A stretch of DNA of 39,706 nucleotides from Steroidobacter agaridevorans (GCF_009932555.1 NZ_BLJO01000007.1:337199-376904); one strand, 5' to 3'; positions 1 through 9,562 are shown, counted from the first letter of the stretch. Notes: generated by a model from the sequence alone, not told the origin. Numbers and translations: made by a program.

Positions 1-1
1 C

Positions 2-760
2 AGCATTGCCCGCGAGCTGCGCTCGAATGGCTATCGCACCCTGGCCATCCACCCCAACGGCGGCGCGTTCTGGAATCGCAATCATGCATTTCGCGCGTTG
101 GGCTTCGATCGGTTCCTGGACGCCGACGCCTTCGGCGGCGCCGAACGTTACGGCTGGTATGTCAGCGATGCGTCGCTCGTGGATCGCATCATTGCCGAGA
201 TGCGCGACGACGATCAGCCGCAGATGATCATGGCGATCAGCATTCAGAATCACGGCCCGTATGAGTCGGTGCCGCTGCCCGAGGCGGTTGACGCACGCTT
301 CCTGCAAACCAGTCTCGATGCTCCCGCCGCTCACGCACTGGAAACCTACATGACGCTGGTTCGAGCCAGCGATCAGGCATTCGCCCGTCTGCTCGAATTC
401 GTGGAGACGCGGCAGCGCGACACCATTCTTCTCGTTTACGGCGATCATCTGCCGGCGCTCAATCCCGTGTACGCCCAACTCGGATTCCGCGATGAGCGCC
501 GGCCCGAGGAACAGCCCGTGCCGTGGCTGCTGGTAGACAACCGCTCACGCGAGTCACGCGTGCAGAACGGCCCGGCCTGGCTGTTGCCGACCTTGCTGAT
601 CGAAAAGACCCGCCTCGCCACGTCTCAATACTTTTCAGTGCTGACCGATCTCGGCTTCGCGGAAGCGGAGAGCCGTGTTCCTTTCGATGTACTCAAGGTG
701 CTCGCGCAGGTGCAGTTTGCCGGGCGGCTCGAGGATTGCGTAGCGAACGATCCCATCTGA
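2..760 (+). CDS. LtaS-like sulfatase-family protein, 3' part only
   Basis: The reading frame is open from the left edge, so this is the C-terminal ~252 residues of a larger protein whose start lies outside the window. The fragment has the layout of the extracellular alkaline-phosphatase-superfamily domain of lipoteichoic-acid-synthase-like and phosphoglycerol/phosphoethanolamine transferases. A HPNGGAFWNRN segment is followed by a GF(D)RFLD segment, then SIQNHGPY, and finally the metal-ligand motif GDHLPAL. In Gram-negative bacteria such proteins usually modify periplasmic glucans or lipids with phosphoglycerol or related groups; the substrate here cannot be told. The missing 5' part should encode the membrane segments and the catalytic threonine. 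It ends 36 bp from the convergent stop of hmp. Family assignment is good, exact role unknown. Confidence 0.75.
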   Translation, partial: SIARELRSNGYRTLAIHPNGGAFWNRNHAFRALGFDRFLDADAFGGAERYGWYVSDASLVDRIIAEMRDDDQPQMIMAISIQNHGPYESVPLPEAVDARFLQTSLDAPAAHALETYMTLVRASDQAFARLLEFVETRQRDTILLVYGDHLPALNPVYAQLGFRDERRPEEQPVPWLLVDNRSRESRVQNGPAWLLPTLLIEKTRLATSQYFSVLTDLGFAEAESRVPFDVLKVLAQVQFAGRLEDCVANDPI

Positions 761-796
761 GCGGCCTTCCCTGGCCCCTCGGATATTCCATCGACT

Positions 797-1966
797 TCAG
801 TCCAGCGCCTCCATCGGGCCGAAGAACTCGAAACGAATGCGCTCGGCCGCGACGCGCAGGTCACGCAACATCCGATTGACGTGCACCATGAATGGCTTGG
901 GCCCCAGGAAATAGATATCCGCATCGGCAGGCGCGTACCGCTGCAGGATTTCGGGCGTCACAAAGCCACGATAGTGAGGCTCGTCGCCGGGCAGCGGCTC
1001 GCTATAGATGTAAACGTGCCGCAGATTCGGATGTTCGGTCGCCAGCGAGTCGACGCGCTTACGGAACGCGTGCACGGCGCTGTTGAGCGCGGCATGCAGA
1101 TATATGACCTGCCGACCTTCGGCCAACGCGCGATCCAGCATCGGCAGCGCCGGTGTCTGGCCGACGCCCGCGGTCAACAGCACGACCGGCTTGGAGTTCT
1201 GCGCCAGCGTGAACTCGCCCGCCGGAGCGAACGCATCGACCTCGAATCCTTCCTGCACCCGATCGTGGAGATAGTTCGACACCAACCCGCCGGGCTCGCG
1301 CTTCACGGAGATCCGATAGGTCTTGCCGTTCGGCGCATCGGACAGGCTGTAATTGCGCTGAACCGTCGCGCCGTCGATGTCGAGCCGCAGACCCAGATAC
1401 TGTCCGGGCGTGAAATCCATCAGCGGACCGTTATCGACCGGAGCCAGCCAGAACGAAGTGATGACCTCGCTCTCGAACGCTCGCCTCACCACACGCAGGC
1501 GACGCGTGCCGCGCCAGCCGCCGGTGAGCTCGGCCTTGCGGCGATATTCCTTTTCTTCGGCGGCGATCAGCAGATTCGCAAGCTGCCAGTAAGCGGCAGT
1601 CCACGCAGCGCCAATCTCGGGCGTAACAGCATCGCCCAACACGCGGCCGATCGCTTCGAGCAGGCACTCGCCCACGATCTGGTATTGCGGGGGAGTGATG
1701 TTCAGCGAGACGTGCTTCTGCACGATCCGTTCGACGGCGGCGCCCAGCGCAGCGAGATTGTCGATGTTGCTGGCGTAGGCGACGACCGCGTTGGCGAGCG
1801 CACGCGGCTGCGATCCGCCGTGCTGGTGCGCTTGATTGAAAACCTCCCGCACTTCGGGATAACGCTCGAACATCAACGGATAGAAGACGCTCGTGATGCG
1901 CTCGGCATGCTGAGCGACTACCGGGGCCGTGGCCTTGATGATGGCGATCTGGTCTGGCGTAAGCAT
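797..1966 (-). CDS. hmp: Flavohemoprotein, nitric oxide dioxygenase
   Basis: Cytoplasmic enzyme that oxidises NO to nitrate using O2 and NAD(P)H. The 389-residue product has the usual length and order: a globin domain (about 1-137), an FAD domain with RNYSLSD, and an NAD domain with TAGVGQTPALPM, ending in the typical FEFFGP tail. The Hmp heme-pocket residues Tyr29, Gln53, His85 (in QKHVSLN) and Tyr95 sit at the same numbers as in the E. coli protein. I chose the ATG at 1966 because AGAGG lies 4 nt upstream (1971-1975) and MLTPDQ is the usual N-terminus; an in-frame start 13 codons upstream would lie almost on the predicted transcription start. It is divergent from norR and preceded by a sigma-54 promoter and three NorR sites, so NO-induced expression is strongly implied. 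Confidence 0.97.
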   Translation of the reverse strand: MLTPDQIAIIKATAPVVAQHAERITSVFYPLMFERYPEVREVFNQAHQHGGSQPRALANAVVAYASNIDNLAALGAAVERIVQKHVSLNITPPQYQIVGECLLEAIGRVLGDAVTPEIGAAWTAAYWQLANLLIAAEEKEYRRKAELTGGWRGTRRLRVVRRAFESEVITSFWLAPVDNGPLMDFTPGQYLGLRLDIDGATVQRNYSLSDAPNGKTYRISVKREPGGLVSNYLHDRVQEGFEVDAFAPAGEFTLAQNSKPVVLLTAGVGQTPALPMLDRALAEGRQVIYLHAALNSAVHAFRKRVDSLATEHPNLRHVYIYSEPLPGDEPHYRGFVTPEILQRYAPADADIYFLGPKPFMVHVNRMLRDLRVAAERIRFEFFGPMEALD

Positions 1967-2013
1967 TGAACCTCTGACAGTGTCGAATCGACGTCGATGG
2001 AACACCTTCTATG

Positions 2014-2029
2014 AGCAACGTCCGTGCCA
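2014..2029 (-). promoter_or_regulatory. Sigma-54 promoter of hmp
   Basis: Read on the minus strand this is TGGCACGGACGTTGCT, matching the sigma-54 consensus TGGCAC-N5-TTGCW with the invariant GG and GC at correct spacing. It lies about 48 bp upstream of the hmp ATG, giving a predicted leader of roughly 35-40 nt, and 43-90 bp downstream of the NorR enhancer sites. RpoN-dependence is expected because NorR is a sigma-54 activator. Confidence 0.93.
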
Positions 2030-2071
2030 GGCCGTAAGTCATTGATCCGTCGAAGCCCAGAGCGACACCGA

Positions 2072-2082
2072 GTCAAAATGAC
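2072..2082. promoter_or_regulatory. NorR enhancer site 1
   Basis: GTCAAAATGAC fits the NorR half-site pattern GT-N7-AC and is a near-perfect inverted repeat (GTCA...TGAC). It is the site closest to the hmp promoter. Three such sites between norR and its target is the arrangement known from the E. coli norR-norVW region. Confidence 0.88.
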
Positions 2083-2097
2083 ACCAACGCCGACCGA

Positions 2098-2108
2098 GTC
2101 GATGTGAC
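2098..2108. promoter_or_regulatory. NorR enhancer site 2
   Basis: GTCGATGTGAC, again GT-N7-AC, with its centre 26 bp from that of site 1. It is less symmetric than the other two (GTCG...TGAC). Confidence 0.85.
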
Positions 2109-2117
2109 ATCATTCGA

Positions 2118-2128
2118 GTCATTATGAC
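2118..2128. promoter_or_regulatory. NorR enhancer site 3, over the norR start codon
   Basis: GTCATTATGAC, GT-N7-AC with GTCA/TGAC arms, centre 20 bp from site 2. The norR ATG (2124-2126) is inside this site, so NorR bound here should interfere with its own transcription or early elongation. Negative autoregulation is known for NorR, so this placement is plausible. Confidence 0.85.
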
Positions 2129-3671
2129 GACGCCGTTGACTGCCGCCTGCGAGCGGGTGTTACGCGAGGCGCTGCGAGGAAATCCTGCTCCGCCCTGGCA
2201 ACTGTGGCTGGAAGCACTGACCGAAGCGACGCACGCCGATTCGTGCTCGATCCTCGAACTGCGCGGCGCGGATCTCGTGCCGCTCGCCGTCCATGGCCTC
2301 AGTCCCGATGCGCTGGGCCGACGCTTCCCGGTGGTCGAGCATCCGCGTCTGCAAGCCATCATGCGCAGCGCCGATGTGCTGCGCTTCCCAGCCGCGAGCC
2401 CGTTGCCCGATCCGTTCGACGGCCTCATTCCGAACGCCGCCGATCATCTGCATGTGCACGACTGCGCGGGCGTGCCGATCAAGGGCACGAATGGGCCGCT
2501 CGGCGTGTTGACCATCGACGCCTTGCGCCGGGGCACCTTCAATCAAAAATCGCTCGACGCACTCCGCACCTGCGCGAATCTGGCCGGCGCATGCCTCGAA
2601 ATCATCGAGCGGCTGTCACGCATGCAGGACGCGATGGAGCGTCAGAACCTGGTCAGCAGCGCGCTGCTCCAGGAGTTGCGACCGGATCAGCAGTTCATCG
2701 GGCGCAGCGCTCCGATTCGGGCGCTGCTCAAGGAAATCGATACCGTCGCGAACAGCGATCTGACGGTGTTGATCACCGGCGAAACGGGCACCGGCAAAGA
2801 GCTGGTGGCGCGCGCGATTCACTACGGTTCGACTCGCAACGATCGACCGCTGATCTCGGTGAACTGCGCGGCGCTGCCTGAATCGCTGGTCGAAAGCGAG
2901 TTGTTCGGCCACGTCGCGGGCGCGTTTTCGGGTGCGACCTCGAATCGCCGCGGCAAGTTCGAGATCGCCGACGGCGGCACGCTGTTCCTCGATGAGATCG
3001 GCGAGCTGCCGATGACGGTGCAGCCCAAGCTGCTGCGGGTCTTGCAGAGTGGCGAGATTCAACGCGTCGGCTCGGATGCGAATATCAAAGTGAACGTGCG
3101 CATCGTCGCCGCGACCAATCGCGATCTCGCCGAAGAGGTTCGTGCCGGCCGCTTCCGCGCCGATCTGTATCACCGCATCAGCATCTATCCAGTTCAGGTG
3201 CCGCCGCTGCGCCAACGCGGACGTGACATCTTGTTACTGGCGGGCAACGCGCTCGAGCGCAATCGCGCGAGTCTGCATCTGAGAGGATTGCGGTTGGCGC
3301 CAGCTTCACAGCAGGCGTTGCTGTCGGCAAGTTGGCCCGGCAACGTGCGCGAGCTCGAACACACCATCAGCCGTGCGGCGTTGAAGGCGGCCGCGGATGG
3401 CGCCGGCCGCGATCGCATCGTCACGATCGAGCCGCCGCACCTGGATCTCGCCAAACCTCGTCTCGAACAGGCGGCACTCGCCCCCGAGCAGGAGCAACCC
3501 ATCGACACCGAGGGCCTCACACTGGCGCAGGCGTCGGCGAAGTTTCAACGGGGTCTCATCGAGCGGGCCCTCGCCGCCCAGCAAGGAAATTGGGCCGCGG
3601 CCGCGCGCGATCTGGGGCTGGATCGCGGCAATCTGCGCCGTCTCGCGAAGCGGCTGGGCGTCGCCCAGTGA
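2124..3671 (+). CDS. norR: NO-responsive sigma-54 activator NorR
   Basis: A 515-residue enhancer-binding protein: an N-terminal GAF domain (about 20-165), an AAA+ domain (about 188-425) and a C-terminal Fis-type helix-turn-helix (about 470-513). The residues that hold the non-heme iron NO sensor in E. coli NorR are all present: Arg75, Asp96, Asp99, then His112, Cys114 and Asp132 shifted by one. The AAA+ domain has Walker A GETGTGKE (219-226) and Walker [12 protein letters not shown]. The sigma-54 contact loop reads GAFSGA (266-271) instead of the usual GAFTGA, a conservative change. No strong Shine-Dalgarno sequence precedes the ATG, which lies inside NorR site 3. It activates the divergent hmp. 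Confidence 0.95.
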   Translation: MTTPLTAACERVLREALRGNPAPPWQLWLEALTEATHADSCSILELRGADLVPLAVHGLSPDALGRRFPVVEHPRLQAIMRSADVLRFPAASPLPDPFDGLIPNAADHLHVHDCAGVPIKGTNGPLGVLTIDALRRGTFNQKSLDALRTCANLAGACLEIIERLSRMQDAMERQNLVSSALLQELRPDQQFIGRSAPIRALLKEIDTVANSDLTVLITGETGTGKELVARAIHYGSTRNDRPLISVNCAALPESLVESELFGHVAGAFSGATSNRRGKFEIADGGTLFLDEIGELPMTVQPKLLRVLQSGEIQRVGSDANIKVNVRIVAATNRDLAEEVRAGRFRADLYHRISIYPVQVPPLRQRGRDILLLAGNALERNRASLHLRGLRLAPASQQALLSASWPGNVRELEHTISRAALKAAADGAGRDRIVTIEPPHLDLAKPRLEQAALAPEQEQPIDTEGLTLAQASAKFQRGLIERALAAQQGNWAAAARDLGLDRGNLRRLAKRLGVAQ

Positions 3672-3775
3672 GCCTCTCATCCGATTCCAATCGGGTCGGC
3701 AGCATAATTGATGGCCGCCGCGCCGGTCGCGCCTCTATTCTCAAGGCTCGAATTCCGATATCCGCAGGGTGAGCA

Positions 3776-5098
3776 GTGGCCGTAGTCGAATCAGAAGGCG
3801 CCGAACCCGGTCAGAACGCGGCGGCGACGCCGAAATTGACCAAGGCCGCAATGGTGCGCTGGGGAACGCTGACGCTGCTCGCGCTGGCAGCCCTGATCGC
3901 CTTCGTCGATCGCATCAACATCTCCTCGGCGCTGGCGGTCGAGCCGTTCAAGCAGCACTTCGCGCTATCCAATCTCGACCGCGGCTGGGTCAATTCCGCG
4001 TTCTTCTGGTCCTATGCCCTGTGTCAGATTCCGATGGGCTGGATCGTGGACCGTTACGGCGTGAAGCGGCCGTACGCGATCTGTTTCACCGTGTGGTGTG
4101 TGGCGTCGGCGGCCATCGGTTTGATGCAGGCGTTGTGGGGCCTGGTCGCGATGCGCCTGATCATCGGCGCCGCCGAAGCCATCGTCGTGCCCGCGACCTA
4201 TCGCTGGATCCGCAACAACTTCCATCCCAACGAAAGCGGCACGGCGGTGGGCTTCTATTCGCTGGGCTCCAAGTTCGGCCCGGCCATCGGCGCACCGCTC
4301 GCCGCCTGGCTGATCGACAACTCCAGCTGGCAATGGATGTTCGTGATCACCGGCGTCGCGGGCCTGACGTGGCTGGTTCCCTGGCTCTGGCTGGCGAAGA
4401 ACGATCTGCCGAGCAGCGAGGAGCTCGCGGCCAAGAAGAAATCGGCGTCCGTGATCTCGTTCGGCAGCATCCTGGCGAGCCCGCTGGTGTGGGGCACGCT
4501 GGTCGTGAACTTCTGTTACAACTATTTCACGTTCTTCTGCATGACCTGGATGCCCTCGTATCTGGTCGAGCAGCGCGGCCTGTCGCTCAGCCAGATGGGG
4601 CTGTACACGTTTTATAGCTTCACCGGCATCGCCATCGTCGCGCTGGTCGCGGGCTGGACCGCTGACAAACTCATCAAGCGCGGCGGCGATCCCATCGTCG
4701 TTCGCAAAGTGTTCGTGGTTTCGGGGTTCGCCATCGCGTGCACGGTGCTGCTTGGCGCTCGTGCGGAGACCGTGGAGACCGCGTTGTTCTGGAACGTCGT
4801 GTCGCTGTCCGGCCTCGGGCTCACCACTGCAAACAATCTCGCGCTCTGCAGCCTGACGCTCATCCCCGCTCCCATCGTCGGGCAGGTCAAGGGCTTTCAA
4901 AACGTCGCGACGGCGCTGGCGGGCATCGTCGCGCCGCTCATGACCGGCTGGCTCTTGCACGCCAGCGGCTCTTACGTCGCGCCGATGACGTTGATCTTCG
5001 GCTTCCTCGTGCTCGGCGCGGCGACGGTTCTGTTGGTGTTGCGGCCGGAGTGGGCGCCGAAGGTTCCCGAGGCTACTCCAACTTCAACTCCATCCTGA
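3776..5098 (+). CDS. MFS permease, anion:cation symporter type (hexuronate-like)
   Basis: A 440-residue inner-membrane transporter with about 12 hydrophobic segments. The first helix carries the ACS-family signature FVDRINISSA, followed by the DRYGVKRP loop between helices 2 and 3. Relatives (ExuT, GarP/GudP, TtuB types) import hexuronates, glucarate or similar organic anions by proton symport. The pectin locus in the same window makes galacturonate or its oligomers plausible, but substrate cannot be read from sequence. The GTG start at 3776 is preceded by AGGGTGA; a competing GTG at 3769 is in another frame. It follows norR by 104 bp and its last 26 bp overlap the convergent DUF748 gene. Confidence 0.85.
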   Translation: MAVVESEGAEPGQNAAATPKLTKAAMVRWGTLTLLALAALIAFVDRINISSALAVEPFKQHFALSNLDRGWVNSAFFWSYALCQIPMGWIVDRYGVKRPYAICFTVWCVASAAIGLMQALWGLVAMRLIIGAAEAIVVPATYRWIRNNFHPNESGTAVGFYSLGSKFGPAIGAPLAAWLIDNSSWQWMFVITGVAGLTWLVPWLWLAKNDLPSSEELAAKKKSASVISFGSILASPLVWGTLVVNFCYNYFTFFCMTWMPSYLVEQRGLSLSQMGLYTFYSFTGIAIVALVAGWTADKLIKRGGDPIVVRKVFVVSGFAIACTVLLGARAETVETALFWNVVSLSGLGLTTANNLALCSLTLIPAPIVGQVKGFQNVATALAGIVAPLMTGWLLHASGSYVAPMTLIFGFLVLGAATVLLVLRPEWAPKVPEATPTSTPS

Positions 5099-8000
5099 CC
5101 TGCTTCGCTTCCGTTTTCCCTTCGCTGCGCTCGGCGGTGATGAAGACGCGCTCGGGGCTCAGCTCGGTGTTGGCGAGCAGCGTGTCTTGCACGGCGCGGG
5201 CGCGCTGTTGAGCGAGCGCCGTCAAGGCGGCATCGTCGGGCTTGAAGCGATCGAGCAGTGACTGATCGAGGAATTTCAGGCGCGCGTCGAAGTCGATACC
5301 CTTCTCGGTTTCAGTCTCGGGCGGATACGCCGGGGCGGACCTGGCCACTTCCTTGTAGACCTTCTCCAGTAGTGCAATTCGCTGCCGTTTCGCGGCGTCG
5401 TCCTTCGGAGGCTCCGCCGATGTGTTGGGGGGCAGCTTCTCTTTCAACGCGGTGCGAGCGATCGCCTCACTGTCTTGCGCCGTGACGACGGTCAGCGGCA
5501 CGCTGAGCTTCAACTGCGGGCGCTCGACCAAGGCTTTGGCGAGTTTGTTCAACTTCTCGGTTTGCGTTACGGGCAGTTCTGCTTTACCCGCGTCGAAATC
5601 CACAAACTGCATTTCTTCACCGCCGCCGATCAGAGCACCGAGCGCGGCGAACGGCGCGGTGACGATTTTGGTCAGCAGGTTCAACACGGCCTTCCAGATG
5701 ATCGGGCCGAGCCGGAACTTGGGATCGTCGAGCGTGCCGCTCACCGGCAGGTTGAGATCGATGATGCCCTGACGGTCTTTCAGCAATGCCACGGCGAGCT
5801 TCAACGGAATCGGCGCGGCGTCTTTGGAATCGGTTTTGTCGCCGAATTCGAGGTTGTCGATGACGATGTGATGAGATGCGTCGAGCTTGCGATCCTGCAC
5901 CAGGTACTTCAGCTCGGTCGACAGTTTGCCCTTGCTGATGTTGTAGCCGGCGAACTTGCCCGAGTAGGGATTGAAGGTGGTCAGCTCCATGTTGCGGAAG
6001 TTCATCGAGAGGTCGGTGTAGACGGCAGCGGACAGCAAATTCACTTCGCCGCCGATGTCGACCGGAGCGTATTTGTCGACTTTGCCGTCGAGCTTCACCT
6101 TGGCGCGCGAGCTTGGGTCGCTCGACAGGCCGGTGACGGTGCCGTTGAGCTCCAGGATGCCGGTGGCGAACGAAGGCTCGATGGAGTAGTCGGCGAAGTT
6201 GGCGGAGCCGTCGATGAGTTGCACGGACTTGATGCGAATAGGAAACATCGGCTCAGACGCTGTCGCGCTCGGAGCGGGCGTGGGCTTCGCCCCGCCCTTG
6301 TCCTGCTCGATATCACTGCCGTCGCCTTGCTTTCCCGCTGCAGCCTGCTTGGTATCGCCAGCGTCGTCCTCTTTCTCGATCGTCTCTTGCTGCTCGCTCT
6401 GCTGCGTCGGCGTCCCCGCCGGACTCAACACCTTCGTCACATTCAGCGTCGTGTCCTTGGCGATCACCACCTTTCCGTACGGCTGTCTCGCAACGATGCG
6501 ATTGATGTCGAGCTTGTCCGGATTCATCGAGAAGTCGATGCCAGTCACAGTCAGGCTGCGCCACTTGACGAAGTCCTCGTTCACCAGCTCATCCGTCGTG
6601 CGCAGATCCGCCACTCGAACCTCACCTTTGAACTTCATCGGTGGCGCCGACTCCGGCTGAGCGACATACGACACGTCGCCTTTCGCGCCGAGCCGACCCG
6701 AATGCAAAGTCATCGCCGTCGCCTCGTTGAGGTACGGCTGAATCGCCGGCAACTCGAAGTCTTTCAGCTCGACCGCGAGCTGCGCTCCCAACGGCTCCAG
6801 TTGCACGTCGCCTTTGCCGAGCAACTTGCCCTGCTTGTTGATCGTGACATCCGCATCGACTTGCACCTTCGCCGACGCATCCGTGCTCCACCCATTCACC
6901 GTCAGTGCAATCGGCGCGAGATCGAACTTCGCCACCGGCTTGACGCTGCGATCCTCGGCAACGACCGTCGCGTCGCTCAGCTGAATCGTTTCCGCATGAA
7001 CGCGCCACTCGTCCGACTCACCCTGCGCATCTTCCGGCGCCGAATCTCCTACTGACGCTGCAGGCGACGCCGCCGGAGTCGCAACTGGCCGGCTCTCCTT
7101 CGATTCTTCGCCAAACAAGCGCATCAGGCTGATCGACCCATCGGGCTCGAGCGCCACGTCGATGTGCGCACCCTTCACATCGATGCGCTTCATGCCGAGA
7201 TCCTGCTTTTCATAAGACAGGGCGATCTCGTGAATATCCACCTCGGGTAATTTCACCGGCGCGCTCTTCGCCTGGCGCTCCTTGACGGAAAGATCGCGGA
7301 CCTGCAGCAACGGCAAGGTCGCCTCGAATCCGAGCGAAGGCGTCATGGCAAAACGATAATCGCCTGCGAGCGTCGCGATACCCGAAGCCAACTGAAACGG
7401 CAGCATGTCCTTGGCGTACGCATCGATGGTCGCCGCCTTGAGGTCTTGCACACGAAACCGCCCGTTCGATCCCAGCGGTTGCACCGTGAATGCGCCAACC
7501 CACTCCAATCGCTCGCCGGCGAGCGTGGCGCCGGAGAAGTCATACGCGTTTTGGTAATTGGCGTCGGTCTTGAAATCCGTGAGCGTGAACTTGATCGGCG
7601 CCACGACGGCAGTGAACGGCTGCGTGTGCGTGTTGTCCGTGAAGCCGATGCGCCCGTCGCGAATGTCCAGCCTGTCGATACGCACTCTCGGCAGCGCCGT
7701 CTGCTCCTCGGTGCTCGCCTCCTCAGATTCCGGAGCGAGCTTCGCGAGATTCACAGTGCCGTCCTTGGCGACGATCACATCGATGTCGGGCGCGGAAAGC
7801 TCGACTTCCTTGAGCACCACCGCGCGCTGCCAGATCGAGGCCAGCTCGGCGTTGACATAAAGGTGTCTGAAGCCGACGACAGGCGAGCCATCCGCCTCGC
7901 GCAACGCAAGGCCGGCGACGCTGGCGTCGAAAGCAAAAGGATTGAAGCGGATCTCGCCGACCGACACTTGCCGATGCATCTGCTCGGTGACGTAGCTCTG

Positions 8001-8153
8001 CAATTGCGCGCGAGCAATTCGTGGGACTGCGAAGAAGCCGAACAGCGTGTACACCAACAGCAGCGCCGCGACGACGAGGATCGCGACGAGGTGCAGCCGG
8101 ATTAGCGCGACCAAGGGAGCGGCGAACCGCTTGACTGTGCTCATGGCCGGCAT
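5073..8153 (-). CDS. DUF748 / AsmA-like envelope protein
   Basis: About 1026 residues. One N-terminal membrane segment (about residues 18-42) is followed by a long periplasmic region of repeated beta-rich units and acidic low-complexity inserts near the middle (around residues 355-380 and 590-635). The N-terminal YVTEQMHRQVSVGEIRFNPF block and the C-terminal ELPVTQTEKLNKLAKAL block are typical of DUF748, a group related in build to the AsmA/TamB/YhdP bridge-like proteins. Those relatives act in outer-membrane lipid or protein traffic, so an envelope role is likely but unproven. Start is uncertain: GTG 8165, ATG 8153 and ATG 8144 are all in frame and none has a good ribosome-binding site. The 3' end overlaps the convergent MFS gene by 26 bp. 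Confidence 0.85.
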   Translation of the reverse strand: MPAMSTVKRFAAPLVALIRLHLVAILVVAALLLVYTLFGFFAVPRIARAQLQSYVTEQMHRQVSVGEIRFNPFAFDASVAGLALREADGSPVVGFRHLYVNAELASIWQRAVVLKEVELSAPDIDVIVAKDGTVNLAKLAPESEEASTEEQTALPRVRIDRLDIRDGRIGFTDNTHTQPFTAVVAPIKFTLTDFKTDANYQNAYDFSGATLAGERLEWVGAFTVQPLGSNGRFRVQDLKAATIDAYAKDMLPFQLASGIATLAGDYRFAMTPSLGFEATLPLLQVRDLSVKERQAKSAPVKLPEVDIHEIALSYEKQDLGMKRIDVKGAHIDVALEPDGSISLMRLFGEESKESRPVATPAASPAASVGDSAPEDAQGESDEWRVHAETIQLSDATVVAEDRSVKPVAKFDLAPIALTVNGWSTDASAKVQVDADVTINKQGKLLGKGDVQLEPLGAQLAVELKDFELPAIQPYLNEATAMTLHSGRLGAKGDVSYVAQPESAPPMKFKGEVRVADLRTTDELVNEDFVKWRSLTVTGIDFSMNPDKLDINRIVARQPYGKVVIAKDTTLNVTKVLSPAGTPTQQSEQQETIEKEDDAGDTKQAAAGKQGDGSDIEQDKGGAKPTPAPSATASEPMFPIRIKSVQLIDGSANFADYSIEPSFATGILELNGTVTGLSSDPSSRAKVKLDGKVDKYAPVDIGGEVNLLSAAVYTDLSMNFRNMELTTFNPYSGKFAGYNISKGKLSTELKYLVQDRKLDASHHIVIDNLEFGDKTDSKDAAPIPLKLAVALLKDRQGIIDLNLPVSGTLDDPKFRLGPIIWKAVLNLLTKIVTAPFAALGALIGGGEEMQFVDFDAGKAELPVTQTEKLNKLAKALVERPQLKLSVPLTVVTAQDSEAIARTALKEKLPPNTSAEPPKDDAAKRQRIALLEKVYKEVARSAPAYPPETETEKGIDFDARLKFLDQSLLDRFKPDDAALTALAQQRARAVQDTLLANTELSPERVFITAERSEGKTEAKQVRMELKLE

Positions 8154-8251
8154 TTTCGCCGACACCGCCCTGCAGCCGCCACCCCATCGAGCGCACCGGC
8201 CGCCCGGTGCGCCAAGTCAATACGTCGCGGGTGTCCGGCGCCGTGCCCGCT

Positions 8252-9562
8252 CTACAGCGCCGCGTTCAACAACAGCACGAAAACCAGCCCCAGGCTGCCG
8301 ACCAATGTTTCCATCATGGTCCAGGAGCGGAACGTGTCGCGCAGGCTGACCTGGAAATACTCCTTGAACATCCAGAACGCCGAGTCGTTGACATGAGAGC
8401 ACATCAAGCTGCCCGCACCGACCGCGAGCACCATCAGATTCGCATCGACACCGCTGATCTCGATCAACGGCGCAACGATGCCCGCCGCCGTCAGGCCCGC
8501 GACGGTCGCCGAGCCGAGCGCGATCCGGATCGCGAACGCCACCAGCCAGCCGAGCACCAGCGGATGAATGGGCGCACTCCCGAGCAAATCTCCCAGCTCT
8601 GTATTCACGCCGCTGTCGACGAACACCTGCTTCAACGCACCGGCGCCGCCGATGATGAGCAGGATGCCAGCGATGTCGCGAATGGCATGACCATAGCCCT
8701 CCATCAATTGACCGAGCTTGCGGCCTCTCGACACGCCCAGCGTGACCGAACCTACTAACAGTGACACCAGCATCACGAGCATCGGATTGCCGAGGAAATC
8801 GATGAGGGTGCGCGTCGCAGGATCGAAGCTCCCATAACTGAGCACGGTCGCGCCGCTGATCAACACCACCGGCAACAACGCGCAAGCGAAACTGTTGAAC
8901 GTGCCGGGCAACTGTTCCTCAGTCAGCGTCGTCGGCTTGAACAGATCCAACGACCCGACCGCGATGCGCTTCAGACTGCGCGCGAACAACGGACCTGCGA
9001 TGAGCAGCGTCGGTACGCTGATCAAACAACCGTACATCAGTGTCTTGCCCATGTCGGCGCCGAACTGCGCGACCAGCGCGGTCGGCGACGGATGCGGCGG
9101 CAGAAAGCCGTGGGCGATCGACAGGCCGGACAACATCGGAATGCCCACCAACATCGGCGGCAGCTTGGAGCGATAGACCACCGAGAAGACCAGCGGGACC
9201 ATCAGCACGAAGCCGACGTTGTAGAACAACGGAATGCCGACGATGAAGCCGGTGAGCGCCATCGCCAGCGGCACGCGCGACGGGCCGAACAGGTGCATCA
9301 GCGCCTCGGCGATGCGCTGGGCGGCGCCGCTGTCCGCGATCAATTTCCCGAACATCGCGCCCAGGCAAATCACGATCGACAGCGAGCCGAGCATGTCGCC
9401 GATGCCGCGCTCGATGGTTCTTGGAATTTTCTCGATCGGCAGTCCGAGCACCAGCGCTGCGACCAGCGCGGTGATGATGAACGCCACGAAGGGCTGGACG
9501 CGCAGGATCGCGATCAACGCGATCAACAGCGCGACTGCAAATACAACGCCGAGAATGGTCAT
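8252..9562 (-). CDS. GntP-family gluconate permease
   Basis: A 436-residue, very hydrophobic inner-membrane protein with 12-14 predicted membrane segments. It has strong GntP/GntT family segments: GIPLFYNVGFVLMVPL, HGFLPPHPSPTA, GSATVAGLTAAGIVAPL and SHVNDSAFWMFKE. The family takes up gluconate and related sugar acids with protons. The ATG at 9562 (MTILGVV) gives the normal N-terminus; an in-frame GTG at 9610 would add 16 arginine-rich residues. Neither has a clear Shine-Dalgarno sequence. It is divergent from the GH10 xylanase, so the two share a 216-bp intergenic region. Gluconate is the family default; another aldonate or uronate is possible. Confidence 0.9.
   Translation of the reverse strand: MTILGVVFAVALLIALIAILRVQPFVAFIITALVAALVLGLPIEKIPRTIERGIGDMLGSLSIVICLGAMFGKLIADSGAAQRIAEALMHLFGPSRVPLAMALTGFIVGIPLFYNVGFVLMVPLVFSVVYRSKLPPMLVGIPMLSGLSIAHGFLPPHPSPTALVAQFGADMGKTLMYGCLISVPTLLIAGPLFARSLKRIAVGSLDLFKPTTLTEEQLPGTFNSFACALLPVVLISGATVLSYGSFDPATRTLIDFLGNPMLVMLVSLLVGSVTLGVSRGRKLGQLMEGYGHAIRDIAGILLIIGGAGALKQVFVDSGVNTELGDLLGSAPIHPLVLGWLVAFAIRIALGSATVAGLTAAGIVAPLIEISGVDANLMVLAVGAGSLMCSHVNDSAFWMFKEYFQVSLRDTFRSWTMMETLVGSLGLVFVLLLNAAL

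Noticed and set aside
5475-7055. Long open frame antisense to the DUF748 gene
   Set aside because: Its product is Arg/His/Asp-rich with no domain or signal, and the other strand has a clear DUF748 protein. High-GC codon use keeps the opposite strand open.
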